Assembly (NCBI GenBank): GCA_035540935.1
Contig: DATLFS010000080.1
Coordinates: forward strand, 1-20,701
Length of the DNA stretch: 20,701 nt
From: DATLFS01 sp035540935
GTDB lineage: Bacteria; Actinomycetota; CADDZG01; WHSQ01
Direction of reading: 5' to 3'
Positions 1 to 6,586 of the stretch are shown here, one piece after another. The translations under genes and the position numbers were made by a program. The notes under the pieces are model-generated. The model was not told the DNA's origin and ran no database searches. It worked only from the letters and a program-made list of their open reading frames with translations. How positions within the stretch are numbered: position 1 is the first letter of the stretch; every line of letters starts with the position of its first letter.

Positions 1-905
1 GGGCACAGAACGACGTCGGCCGCGGCCAGATACGGCTCGACGGAGGGGACCCGGCCGGTAACGACCACGCCCCCGCGGCCGCCCAACGCCGCCACCTCGG
101 GAGGTGGAGCGTTTCCGACCAACCACAGAGTGAGGTCCGGGACCCGATGCCGGATCAACGGCAGGATCTTGTCGCACAGGTAGACCGCCGCATCGACGTT
201 CGGCTGGTAGGCGAAGTTGGCTGCGAACACGGCCGAAGGCGAGAAGACCGGCGCCGTCTCGCCTCCCGGCGCGTCCGGGTCGAGCGTGCACATGTGATCG
301 ACGCCATCCGGCACGACGCGCAGCTCGACGTCTGGTGCCGCCGACACGATGGCCTCGCGGTCTTCCTCCGTCAGAACGGCACAGATCGTCGCCCGTCGCC
401 ACGCTTGCGTCTCGGCGTCGAGCGTTGTCAGGTAGTTCGCGAGATTCTTCCTGCGTTCGTGCCGCGACGCTGCGACGCCGGTTCTCTGCTTCCACAAGAG
501 GTATTCGACATTCTGCTCTACGAGCAGGATGGGCTGCGGGGCATCGGACGGGACGTGCTGCATCATGTAGAAGCCCTCGACGTGGATGACGTCGGCATCT
601 CCGGCCGCGACGATCTCTGCCACCCGGCGGGTCAGGGGCTGCGAGGCGTGCCGGCGGATCTGGTCGAGTCCCCCCGGGACCTCGGCCGGGCTTTCGTCGA
701 CCGGGAAGAGGTCGACCTCGGCGCAGTAGGGCCTGAGACCCGCGACGTGCTGGACGTCGTCCGAATAGACCTTCGACACCGCGCAGAGATGGATCTCGTG
801 GTCCCGCGAGATGCGCCGGATCAGCTCGAACTCGCGCCTCCGGCCGCCGCTGAACGGCGGGTACGGCAGGTGACATGTCAGAAAGAGGATCCTCTGAGGC
901 CCCAC
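1..905 (-). CDS. Glycosyltransferase family 4 (GT-B fold), partial
   Basis: Likely transfers a sugar from an activated donor to a cell-surface glycan or lipid; acceptor and linkage cannot be read from the sequence. About 301 residues are visible before the frame leaves the window's left edge, so the C-terminus is missing. The frame has no stop. The N-terminus reads RILFLTCHLPYPPFSGG, the glycine-rich first Rossmann strand and loop of GT4 enzymes. Later motifs are LVEQNVEYLLWK, VPDGVDHM (usual form VPNGVD), then a donor-domain entry of the form F-x-YQPNVDAA followed by LTLWLVGN and VVVTGRVPSVEPYLAAADVVL. The C-terminal EX7E motif would lie outside the window. The chosen start is GTG at 905-903, preceded by a GAGGA-like ribosome site. 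It is divergent from the sigma factor gene across 168 bp. The family is clear; the substrate is unknown. Confidence 0.85.
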   Translation of the reverse strand, partial: MGPQRILFLTCHLPYPPFSGGRRREFELIRRISRDHEIHLCAVSKVYSDDVQHVAGLRPYCAEVDLFPVDESPAEVPGGLDQIRRHASQPLTRRVAEIVAAGDADVIHVEGFYMMQHVPSDAPQPILLVEQNVEYLLWKQRTGVAASRHERRKNLANYLTTLDAETQAWRRATICAVLTEEDREAIVSAAPDVELRVVPDGVDHMCTLDPDAPGGETAPVFSPSAVFAANFAYQPNVDAAVYLCDKILPLIRHRVPDLTLWLVGNAPPPEVAALGGRGGVVVTGRVPSVEPYLAAADVVLC

Positions 906-1073
906 GTTCCTCGTCTTTCCGCCCGACCTTGGGACGGCGCGGCCCCAGAGCCCGGGCTGACCGCTCAACCGGATGCTTGCTTTAGTCTCCCCGTGCCGCC
1001 GTTCCGAAACCCGGCAGAGCGACCGGTACCTATGATGCAGGCCGTCGCAAGCACCCCCGAGGAGTGGTCCCAT
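906..1073. promoter_or_regulatory. Divergent intergenic region, glycosyltransferase / sigma factor
   Basis: This 168-bp gap holds no convincing gene. On the plus strand a good -10-like hexamer TATGAT lies at 1031-1036 and another, TAGTCT, at 983-988; no convincing -35 is paired with either. A GAGGAG ribosome site at 1059-1064 precedes the sigma factor ATG at 1074. The ATGs at 1032 and 1035 are in frame with the sigma gene but lack a ribosome site. If TATGAT is the true -10, transcription would start after them, which favours the 1074 start. Confidence 0.4.
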
Positions 1074-2063
1074 ATGACCGACACAACAGTCGCCCGCGCC
1101 TCCGCCGGCGACGCGGCCGCGGAGATCGAGTCTTACCGTCGTGAGCTCACCGCCTACGCATATCGCATGCTGGGCTCGCCCTTCGAGGCCGAGGACGCGG
1201 TTCAGGAGACGCTGCTGCGGGCTTGGCGCGCGTTCGACCGCTTCGAAGGCCGTTCGGCGCTCCGTTCGTGGCTGTACCGGATCGCCTCGAACGTCTGCCT
1301 CGACCTGCTGAACGGCAGGGAGCGCAGGGCGCGGCCGATGGATCTCGGGCGGGCCGGAAGCGCCGCAGGGCCTCTCGGGGAACCCCTCCCGGAAACGACC
1401 TGGATCGAGCCGGTGCCGGACGACGCCGTCTTGCCGCAGCACGCCGATCCCGCCGAACTGACGCTCGCCCGCGAAACCATACGACTGGCCTTCGTTGCCG
1501 CTCTCAACTATCTGCCGCCGCGACAGCGGGCCGTCTTAATCCTCAGAGACGTGATGGCATGGAAGGCCTCCGAGGTAGCGGAGCTCCTGGACACCACGGT
1601 GGCGTCGGTGAACAGCGCTCTCCAGCGAGCGCGCGCGACGCTCGAGACGATCCAGGCGAACAGGGCGGAACCGCTCGTTCCGGAGGACGAGCGCCAGCGG
1701 GAGCTGCTGGACCGTTACGTCGACGCGTTCCAGCGCTACGACATGGAAGCCCTCACCTCGCTGCTCCACGAGGACGCCTCCTGGTCGATGCCGCCCTTCC
1801 CGCTGTGGCTCCAGACGCACGAGGACATCCGCGCTTTCTGCCTGGGAACCGGCATCGGCTGCAAAGGCTCCCGACTCGTCCCCGTCGCCGCCAACGGGCT
1901 ACCGGCGTTCGGTCAGTACAAACCGGATCCGGAAGGCGGATTCGAGCCGTGGGCGCTGCAGGTGCTCGAGATCTCAGACGGGCGCGTCGTCGGGGCGAAC
2001 TTCTTCCTCGACACCGTGCGGCTGTTCCCTCTCTTCGGACTTCCGCCCCGGCTCGAGGCGTAG
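1074..2063 (+). CDS. ECF sigma-70 factor with C-terminal SnoaL-like domain (SigG/TIGR02960-like)
   Basis: An alternative sigma factor that would direct RNA polymerase to a specific regulon. It has 329 residues from ATG 1074, with GAGGAG 9 nt upstream. Sigma region 2 spans about residues 20-85, with the YRMLGSPFEAEDAVQETLL core. Sigma region 4 spans about 139-190, with LPPRQRAVLILRDV and the helix-turn-helix EVAELLDTTVASVNSALQRA. From about 212 to 315 there is a SnoaL/NTF2-like domain. Proteins of this architecture (ECF41/ECF56-type, including mycobacterial SigJ and SigG) usually lack a classical anti-sigma factor; the C-terminal domain modulates activity. No anti-sigma gene is adjacent here. 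The last 90 nt overlap, antisense, the end of the STAS gene. The reading frame is open far upstream, to 147, but that part is the antisense shadow of the glycosyltransferase gene. Confidence 0.9.
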   Translation: MTDTTVARASAGDAAAEIESYRRELTAYAYRMLGSPFEAEDAVQETLLRAWRAFDRFEGRSALRSWLYRIASNVCLDLLNGRERRARPMDLGRAGSAAGPLGEPLPETTWIEPVPDDAVLPQHADPAELTLARETIRLAFVAALNYLPPRQRAVLILRDVMAWKASEVAELLDTTVASVNSALQRARATLETIQANRAEPLVPEDERQRELLDRYVDAFQRYDMEALTSLLHEDASWSMPPFPLWLQTHEDIRAFCLGTGIGCKGSRLVPVAANGLPAFGQYKPDPEGGFEPWALQVLEISDGRVVGANFFLDTVRLFPLFGLPPRLEA

Positions 2064-2357
2064 CTCGGACGGCATCACGTCGCCGAGGCCCGAGAGATCG
2101 ACGAGACGCTGCAAATCGGGAGGCGCGTTACGTAGGCGGACGCTCGCGCCCGAACGGCGCGCCGCCAGCACCAGGCGCGCCAGTGCCTCCAGGGCCACCG
2201 CATCGGGATCGGCGAGCCCGCCGGCATCGCACACGACGACACCGGCGGGCTCGGCCTTCAGCATCTGACAGGCGGTCTCGTACAGCTCGGGCAGATCCGC
2301 GCGTTCGAGCCGGCCTGTGACGTAGAGGACCCGCTCTTCGGCGACGGAGTCACCCAC
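1974..2357 (-). CDS. STAS-domain protein (anti-sigma-antagonist-like)
   Basis: A 127-residue protein with a STAS fold over about residues 8-98: VLYVTGRLERADLPELYE, GVVVCDAGGL, then PDAVALEALARLVLAARRSG. STAS proteins usually bind anti-sigma kinases in partner switching. The normal phospho-acceptor position (D-S in the family's DSSG motif) appears to be Asp52-Ala53, so the usual serine is missing and regulation by phosphorylation is unlikely. It starts at GTG 2357, 4 nt after the ABC permease stop, with AAGG just upstream; it is therefore probably co-transcribed with the transporter. The last 29 residues (charged, low complexity) and stop lie antisense to the sigma factor gene's 3' end. The fold is fairly sure; role and partner are unknown. 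The tail could be an accidental extension. Confidence 0.75.
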   Translation of the reverse strand: MGDSVAEERVLYVTGRLERADLPELYETACQMLKAEPAGVVVCDAGGLADPDAVALEALARLVLAARRSGASVRLRNAPPDLQRLVDLSGLGDVMPSELRLEPGRKSEEREQPHGVEEEVRPDDAPV

Positions 2358-2361
2358 GCCT

Positions 2362-3162
2362 TCAGCGCGCCGACGCGCGCTGGTATTGCCTGACGGAGAG
2401 CGGGGCGAAGATCGCGATGATCACAACGATCCACACGACCGCGTAGAGGACCGGGTTACGGAGTGGCCACGCGTCGGGAGGCGGCAGCGCGCCGGTATTG
2501 CCGAACGCTTCACGCGCGGCCTGTGCCACGGCGGAGACGGGGTTCCACTCCGCGAATGTCTCCAGCGGACCCGGAAGGTTGTCGCTCACCACGAACGTGT
2601 TCGCGATGAACGTCATAGGAAAGATCACCATGAACGAGGCGTTGTTGACGACCTCGACACTCGACACCTTCAGCCCGACATAGGCCATGATCCACGAGAC
2701 GGCGTACGCGAACGCGAGCAGCAGGACGAACCCCAGCACGGCGTCGAGCGCGTCGGTCCTGATGCGCCAGCCAACGATCAGGCCGGTGATCGACATCACC
2801 AAGATCGAGATCGAGTTGTAGACGATGTCGCTCGCGGTTCGACCGAACAGAAGGGCCGAGCGTGCCATGGGGAGCGAGCGGAACCTATCGATGATCCCCT
2901 TGGTCATGTCCTCCGCGAGTCCCGCTCCCGTGAACGTAGATCCGAAGATGACCGTCTGAACGAACACTCCTGCGATCAGATACTCGCGATAGGGGACGCC
3001 CGGGACCTCGATCGAACTACCAAAGACGTAGGCGAACAGGACCACGAACATGATCGGCGACATCGTCGTCCAGATCAGCACCTCCGGAACCCGCTTGATC
3101 TTGATCAGGTTGCGCTTCGCGACGACCGCGCCGTCCGCGAAAGCGAGAGCGAGCTCTCTCAT
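2362..3162 (-). CDS. ABC-2 type transporter permease (DrrB-like)
   Basis: The membrane half of an ABC exporter: 266 residues with about six hydrophobic segments. The cytoplasmic N-terminus leads into VLIWTTMSPIMFVVLFAYVF. The middle contains GLAEDMTKGIIDRFRSLPMA, the conserved ABC-2 signature region found in DrrB and related drug/lipid exporters. The C-terminus carries the usual ENPVSAVAQAAR-like stretch (here EWNPVSAVAQAAREAFGN) and a final helix VVWIVVIIAIFAPLSVRQYQ. It starts at ATG 3162, which overlaps the ATPase stop by 4 nt (ATGA), so the two are translationally coupled. Likely exports a hydrophobic compound or lipid; the substrate cannot be inferred. Confidence 0.92.
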   Translation of the reverse strand: MRELALAFADGAVVAKRNLIKIKRVPEVLIWTTMSPIMFVVLFAYVFGSSIEVPGVPYREYLIAGVFVQTVIFGSTFTGAGLAEDMTKGIIDRFRSLPMARSALLFGRTASDIVYNSISILVMSITGLIVGWRIRTDALDAVLGFVLLLAFAYAVSWIMAYVGLKVSSVEVVNNASFMVIFPMTFIANTFVVSDNLPGPLETFAEWNPVSAVAQAAREAFGNTGALPPPDAWPLRNPVLYAVVWIVVIIAIFAPLSVRQYQRASAR

Positions 3163-4166
3163 CGTGCTACCTCCCTCTCCCGCTCGACTGAGTCAACGGA
3201 CCCATCCTCCTCATCGCCGGCCGTGTCTTCGGCGACGTGACCCGTCAACGAGAGAAAGACGTCGTCGAGAGTGGGTCGACGAAGGCCGACGTCGAGCAGC
3301 TCGACACCGCCGTCCGCTAGTCGTCCCAGCAGCTCCCGCAGCGCCTCCGCACCGCCCGAGACGCCGGCGCTGAGACGCCTCGCCTGCTCGTCGACCTGGA
3401 CGCCGTCGACCGAAAGCTCCGTCAGGTATGCATGCGCTCGCGGCACGTCGGCCGCGTCGCTCAGCACGACCTCGATACGCTCGCCCCCGATCTGCCGCTT
3501 CAGCTCGTCGGCCGTACCACGCGCGATCGCGCGGCCCCGGTCGATGACCACGATGTCGTCGGCGAGGCGGTCGGCCTCCTCCATGTACTGCGTCGTGAGA
3601 AGAACCGTCGACCCCTTACGGACGAGGTCCTGGATCGTCTCCCACATCTGAACGCGACTCCGCGGATCGAGACCCGTGGTCGGCTCGTCGAGGAAGACGA
3701 CCTCCGGCTCGGCCACCAGCGCGGCGGCGAGATCGAGCCGCCGGCGCATGCCCCCCGAATAGGTCTTCGTGGGGCGATGCGCAGCGTCGGTCAGGTCGAA
3801 TTCCTCGAGCAGCTCGACCGCTCGCGCCCGCGCCCGCCGCGCCCCGAGGTGGTAGAGGCGGCCGACCATCTCGAGGTTTTCGTGCGCCGTCAGGTGCTCG
3901 TCGACCGCCGCGTTCTGCCCCGAGAGGCCGATCTTCTCGCGCACCTTCTCCGGGTCGCGACGGACGTCGATGCCGGCCACCTCGACCTCGCCGGCATCGG
4001 CCTCGAGCAGCGTGGTGAGGATTCGCACGGCCGTCGTCTTGCCCGCGCCGTTCGGCCCCAGAAGGCCGAGCACCGTTCCCTTCGGGACGGTCAGGTCGAG
4101 ACCGTCGAGCGCCGTCACCGCGCCGTAGCGCTTGACGAGCCCGGCGGCCCTGATCGTGTGCGTCAT
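3159..4166 (-). CDS. ABC transporter ATP-binding protein (DrrA-like)
   Basis: The nucleotide-binding subunit that drives the adjacent permease. It has 335 residues with Walker A GPNGAGKTT at 37-45, Q-loop Gln84, signature YSGGMRRR starting near 136, and Walker B VVFLDEPTTGLD with Asp160-Glu161. The switch position reads TTQYMEEAD, with Gln193 in place of the usual His; this is typical of the DrrA (daunorubicin-resistance) subfamily. A C-terminal extension of about 100 residues ends in RRPTLDDVFLSLTG, another DrrA hallmark. A GGAAGGAG ribosome site lies just upstream of ATG 4166. It is first in a three-gene operon (ATPase, permease, STAS). DrrA/DrrB similarity does not prove drug efflux. Confidence 0.95.
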   Translation of the reverse strand: MTHTIRAAGLVKRYGAVTALDGLDLTVPKGTVLGLLGPNGAGKTTAVRILTTLLEADAGEVEVAGIDVRRDPEKVREKIGLSGQNAAVDEHLTAHENLEMVGRLYHLGARRARARAVELLEEFDLTDAAHRPTKTYSGGMRRRLDLAAALVAEPEVVFLDEPTTGLDPRSRVQMWETIQDLVRKGSTVLLTTQYMEEADRLADDIVVIDRGRAIARGTADELKRQIGGERIEVVLSDAADVPRAHAYLTELSVDGVQVDEQARRLSAGVSGGAEALRELLGRLADGGVELLDVGLRRPTLDDVFLSLTGHVAEDTAGDEEDGSVDSVEREREVAR

Positions 4167-4346
4167 TCGTCTCCTTCCCGCGATTTGCCTTTTGCTTCAA
4201 CCGCTTAGACCGTCCTTGATTCCTGAATTCATCGCGTACGGGAGAGGGAATCCCGGCGGCGCCCGCAGAGCCCGGCAGCGGCTACCCTTAGGGCCCCCGG
4301 CGGCGCCCCAGACCGCCCCCGGCTCGTTCCGAGAAGGAGGTGCGTT
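4167..4346. promoter_or_regulatory. Divergent intergenic region with 13-bp direct repeats
   Basis: A 180-bp gap between the ABC operon (-) and the CDP-alcohol transferase (+). The half nearer the ABC operon is AT-richer than its surroundings. In the other half a 13-bp repeat, CCCGGCGGCGCCC, occurs at 4252-4264 and 4296-4308, flanking a CTACCCTTAGGG sequence (4282-4293) that could contain the plus-strand -10 (TACCCT). The strong AAGGAGG at 4334-4340 is the ribosome site for the gene at 4347. No gene is visible. Confidence 0.4.
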
Positions 4347-4913
4347 TTGCAATATCCGGTGACGCGCGTGCTGTACCGGCCGGTCTCCACCCGCGTCGCC
4401 GTGTTGCTGGGACGCACCAGCATCACCCCCACGGCGGTGACCTGGATCTCCGCGGTCATGGCGGTGGGGGCGGCGGTCTTACTCGGCTTCGGTGCCTATG
4501 TCGCCGGCGGGCTGCTCACTCTGGCGGCCGTGATCGCCGATTGCGCCGACGGCGACTTGGCCCGCTCCACAGGAAGATCCTCGCCCGGAGGCGCCTTCCT
4601 CGACAGCGTTCTCGATCGGTGGACGGACGCGGCGCTGGTCCTGGGTCTCATGTATTCGGACCTGGAGGCGTACGGCACCGTGGGCGGGCTGGCACTCACC
4701 GCTTCGCTGCTGACCTCCTACACGCGAGCCAGGGCGCAGAGCCTCGGCGTTGACTGCCCGGAGGGCGTCGGCGGTCGGGACGCGCGGATCCTGATCCTCG
4801 TGGTGGCCGCCGTGACCGGGTTCATCTGGTGGGGTCTGGCCGTGGTCGCAGTCGCCGGATTCGTCACGTCCGTCCAGCGCGGCGTGCTCGCGTCGCGTCG
4901 CCTCGCCGACTGA
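4347..4913 (+). CDS. CDP-alcohol phosphatidyltransferase family protein
   Basis: An integral membrane enzyme expected to transfer a phosphatidyl or phospho-alcohol group from a CDP-activated donor to an alcohol, as in phospholipid synthesis. It has 188 residues. The catalytic motif is complete: Asp65-x2-Asp68-Gly69-x2-Ala72-Arg73-x8-Gly82-x3-Asp86-x3-Asp90, matching the family consensus D-x2-DG-x2-AR-x8-G-x3-D-x3-D for metal and CDP binding. Hydrophobic helices lie on both sides. The start is TTG at 4347, chosen because a perfect AAGGAGG lies 6 nt upstream and no ATG gives a better N-terminus. The alcohol substrate (glycerol phosphate, inositol phosphate or other) cannot be told. It is followed closely by the DUF2905 gene. 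Confidence 0.93.
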   Translation: MQYPVTRVLYRPVSTRVAVLLGRTSITPTAVTWISAVMAVGAAVLLGFGAYVAGGLLTLAAVIADCADGDLARSTGRSSPGGAFLDSVLDRWTDAALVLGLMYSDLEAYGTVGGLALTASLLTSYTRARAQSLGVDCPEGVGGRDARILILVVAAVTGFIWWGLAVVAVAGFVTSVQRGVLASRRLAD

Positions 4914-4946
4914 GCCGCCGGAAAGCGAAGCGTGGAGCCTCGGAAC

Positions 4947-5153
4947 ATGGGCTGGATCCTCGTGGCCGTCGGCGTCGCGGTCGTGGTGGTGGGCCTCCTC
5001 GTAGCCTCGGGCCTTCTCAGCTGGTTCGGCCGACTCCCGGGTGATATCCGGATCGTCAACGGCTCGACCCGCGTCTACATCCCCATCACGTCGATGTTGA
5101 TCGCGTCTGTGGTGCTGTCGCTGATCCTCGGCGTCATCCGCCGAATCTTCTGA
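4947..5153 (+). CDS. DUF2905 small membrane protein
   Basis: About 68 residues from ATG 4947 (73 from an in-frame GTG at 4932). There are two hydrophobic segments, GWILVAVGVAVVVVGLLVA and SMLIASVVLSLILGVI, separated by a conserved GRLPGDIRI and a YIPITSM stretch. This arrangement (LPGDI between two helices, then polar-aromatic I/FPITSM) is the DUF2905 pattern. The function of the family is unknown to me. I prefer ATG 4947 because GGAG lies 9 nt upstream and family members begin just before the first helix, but GTG 4932 is possible. It lies 18-33 bp behind the phosphatidyltransferase, so probably the same operon. Confidence 0.85.
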   Translation: MGWILVAVGVAVVVVGLLVASGLLSWFGRLPGDIRIVNGSTRVYIPITSMLIASVVLSLILGVIRRIF

Positions 5154-5165
5154 GCCTCCTGCGGG

Positions 5166-5171
5166 TATAGC
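5166..5171 (+). promoter_or_regulatory. Putative -10 element (TATAGC) 6 nt before a small ORF
   Basis: TATAGC followed by 6 nt and then ATG at 5178 has the spacing seen at the leaderless starts elsewhere in this window, although the last base is C rather than T. It could serve the 25-aa ORF or simply the VOC gene downstream. Confidence 0.35.
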
Positions 5172-5177
5172 CCGTGC

Positions 5178-5255
5178 ATGTTCAAGTTCCTGGCCCGCGC
5201 GATGACGGTGAAGTTCCTCTGGGACAGATGGAAGGCGCGCAAGAACCGTCGCTGA
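5178..5255 (+). CDS. Possible 25-aa basic amphipathic peptide
   Basis: A short ORF, atg...tga, beginning MFKFLARAMTVKFLW and ending with the basic stretch RWKARKNRR. It carries 9 Lys/Arg out of 25 residues, with hydrophobic residues spaced as in an amphipathic helix, so a membrane-associated micropeptide is possible. No ribosome site is seen, but a TATAGC hexamer sits 6 nt upstream as at leaderless genes. Its last 28 nt overlap the preferred start of the next gene in another frame, so it could also act as a translational leader. It could be a chance ORF. Confidence 0.4.
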   Translation: MFKFLARAMTVKFLWDRWKARKNRR

Positions 5256-5653
5256 CGCGTCCTTCGCTCCGAGGCGTTCTAGAAACCGTCCTCTACTACA
5301 CATCCGACGACGAAGCAGCAATGCTCGCGTTCTACGAGCAGGTCCTCGGCCTGCGTCCGGTAGGCATGGGAGGCCGCGCCTTCCGCGTGACGACCGCGCA
5401 GGTCGTGCTCCTATTCGACGCCGCGAGGTCGGCATCTCAGGATGACCCCCCGCCGCACGGCGCGCACGGGAAGGTCCACGCGTGTTTCCTGGTCGACGAA
5501 GCGAACTACGGACGGTGGAAGCAACGCCTTCGGGACCACCGCGTCGAGATCACCCGTGAGCTCGAGTGGAAGGGCGGCCGCCGTTCCTTCTACTTCGAGG
5601 ATCCCGCACGGAACGTCCTCGAGATCGCGGATGGTGATCTGTGGCTCGACTAG
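5228..5653 (+). CDS. VOC-fold (glyoxalase/bleomycin-resistance-like) protein
   Basis: A 141-residue protein of the vicinal oxygen chelate superfamily, which includes metal-dependent lyases, dioxygenases and binding proteins. The first beta-alpha-beta-beta-beta module is seen in LETVLYYTSDDEAAMLAFYE, then VLGLRPVG, then VTTAQVVLLFD. The second has KVHACFLVDEANYGRWKQRL and ends SFYFEDPARNVLEIADGD, the classic FxDPxGNxxE-type end carrying the metal-ligand glutamate. The frame is open back to GTG 5174. The conserved domain begins near residue 20 of the ATG 5228 product, so I chose 5228. Substrate unknown. It is followed 16 bp later by the flavin-reductase-like gene. Confidence 0.85.
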   Translation: MEGAQEPSLTRPSLRGVLETVLYYTSDDEAAMLAFYEQVLGLRPVGMGGRAFRVTTAQVVLLFDAARSASQDDPPPHGAHGKVHACFLVDEANYGRWKQRLRDHRVEITRELEWKGGRRSFYFEDPARNVLEIADGDLWLD

Positions 5654-5669
5654 CGTTAGCGTCGACCGC

Positions 5670-6200
5670 GTGACCGACCGCGTCGATCCCACCGTCGATC
5701 CCTTCGCTACCCCTCCCGAAGCGAAGACCCCGCTGCGGCGCTTCCGGGGGCGCTTGGCGACCGGGGTCACGATCTGGACATCCGGCCACGCAGACTCCCG
5801 CGCGGGGCTCACGGTGTCCTCCGTCATCGTGGGCGACGGCGAGCCGCCGGTGATCGGCGGGCTCGTCGGCGACCTCACGTCCCTCTGGGACGCGCTCACC
5901 GCGACGGGGCGCTTCGTCGTGCACGTCCTCGACGGAAGCCAGAGCGTCCTGGCGGACGTCTTCGCGGGGCTGAGGCCCAGTCCGGGAGGCGTGTTCGCCG
6001 GGCTCGAGGTCGAGGACTCCGCCTACGGCCCCGTCCTCCCGTTCCTCGGGACCCGGGTGCGGTGCCGACTGCTCGAGACGCGGTCTGCCGGGTATCAGCC
6101 CCTGGTCCTGGGCGCGGTCGAGGCGGTCGAGGTCGGGGATCTCGACACGCCGCTGATCCACTTCCGCGGCCGCTACCGCCGGCTCGATCAGCGCGGCTGA
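5670..6200 (+). CDS. Flavin reductase-like (FMN-binding split-barrel) protein
   Basis: A 176-residue protein matching the flavin-reductase-like domain: LRRFRGRLATGVTIWTSG, AGLTVSSVIVGDGEPP and SLWDALTATGRFVVHVLD. The family pattern is F-x-TGVTVVT, then GMTVSSF-x-S-x-DPP, then F-x-VNVL. Such proteins reduce FMN/FAD with NAD(P)H or act as flavin-dependent partners of monooxygenases. The GAVEAVEVGDLDTPLIHFRGRY end is also typical (a closing Y/LHFRGRY). The start is GTG 5670, placed 7 nt after a TAGCGT hexamer at 5657-5662, close to the leaderless spacing in this window. No dedicated monooxygenase is next door. It converges with the VOC gene at 6205 with 4 bp between stops. Confidence 0.85.
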   Translation: MTDRVDPTVDPFATPPEAKTPLRRFRGRLATGVTIWTSGHADSRAGLTVSSVIVGDGEPPVIGGLVGDLTSLWDALTATGRFVVHVLDGSQSVLADVFAGLRPSPGGVFAGLEVEDSAYGPVLPFLGTRVRCRLLETRSAGYQPLVLGAVEAVEVGDLDTPLIHFRGRYRRLDQRG

Positions 6201-6204
6201 TCCG

Positions 6205-6564
6205 TCAATGCTGCGTCTGTAGCAGGCAGAACTCGTTCCCCTCCGGGTCGACAAGCACCACCCACGAGACGTCCGCGCCCTGACCTATGTCGGCGCGCCG
6301 GGCGCCGAGCGAGAGAAGACGTTCGAGCTCCTCCTCCTGGCTAGACCCCCGCGGGTTCACATCGAGATGAAGGCGGTTCTTGACCGTCTTCGGCTCCGGC
6401 ACCTGTTGGAAGAGGAGCTTCGGCCACTCCTGGTCCGGGTCGCGCAACGCCACCGAGTCCTCGTCGCTCTCGTCCTCCTCCCACCCCAGCGCCTGCTGCC
6501 AGAACGTCGCCAGCCGGCGGGGATCCGCACAGTCGATCACGCACCACGTGAACCTGCTCGTCAT
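6205..6564 (-). CDS. VOC-fold protein (glyoxalase-like)
   Basis: A 119-residue VOC protein, start ATG 6564 with AAAGGAG 5 nt upstream. The N-terminus FTWCVIDCADPRRLATFWQQ followed by ALGWEEDE is typical of actinobacterial glyoxalase-like proteins. The middle is NRLHLDVNPRG (metal-type His in RLHLDV) and the end WVVLVDPEGNEFCLLQ. It starts 22 bp after the HhH-PHP stop, so it is probably co-transcribed. The substrate is unknown. The frame is open upstream to 7044, but that portion is a shadow of the HhH-PHP gene. Confidence 0.9.
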   Translation of the reverse strand: MTSRFTWCVIDCADPRRLATFWQQALGWEEDESDEDSVALRDPDQEWPKLLFQQVPEPKTVKNRLHLDVNPRGSSQEEELERLLSLGARRADIGQGADVSWVVLVDPEGNEFCLLQTQH

Positions 6565-6586
6565 GCCTGCTCCTTTCTGCGTGCCG

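Noticed and set aside
147..1073. Long upstream extension of the sigma factor frame
   Set aside because: This part is antisense to the glycosyltransferase gene, whose minus-strand translation shows clear GT4 motifs. The sigma domain begins only after ATG 1074.
1223..2320. 365-aa Arg-rich plus-strand frame
   Set aside because: A shadow of the sigma factor in another frame; its composition (Arg/Ala/Pro runs) is typical of out-of-frame GC-rich DNA.
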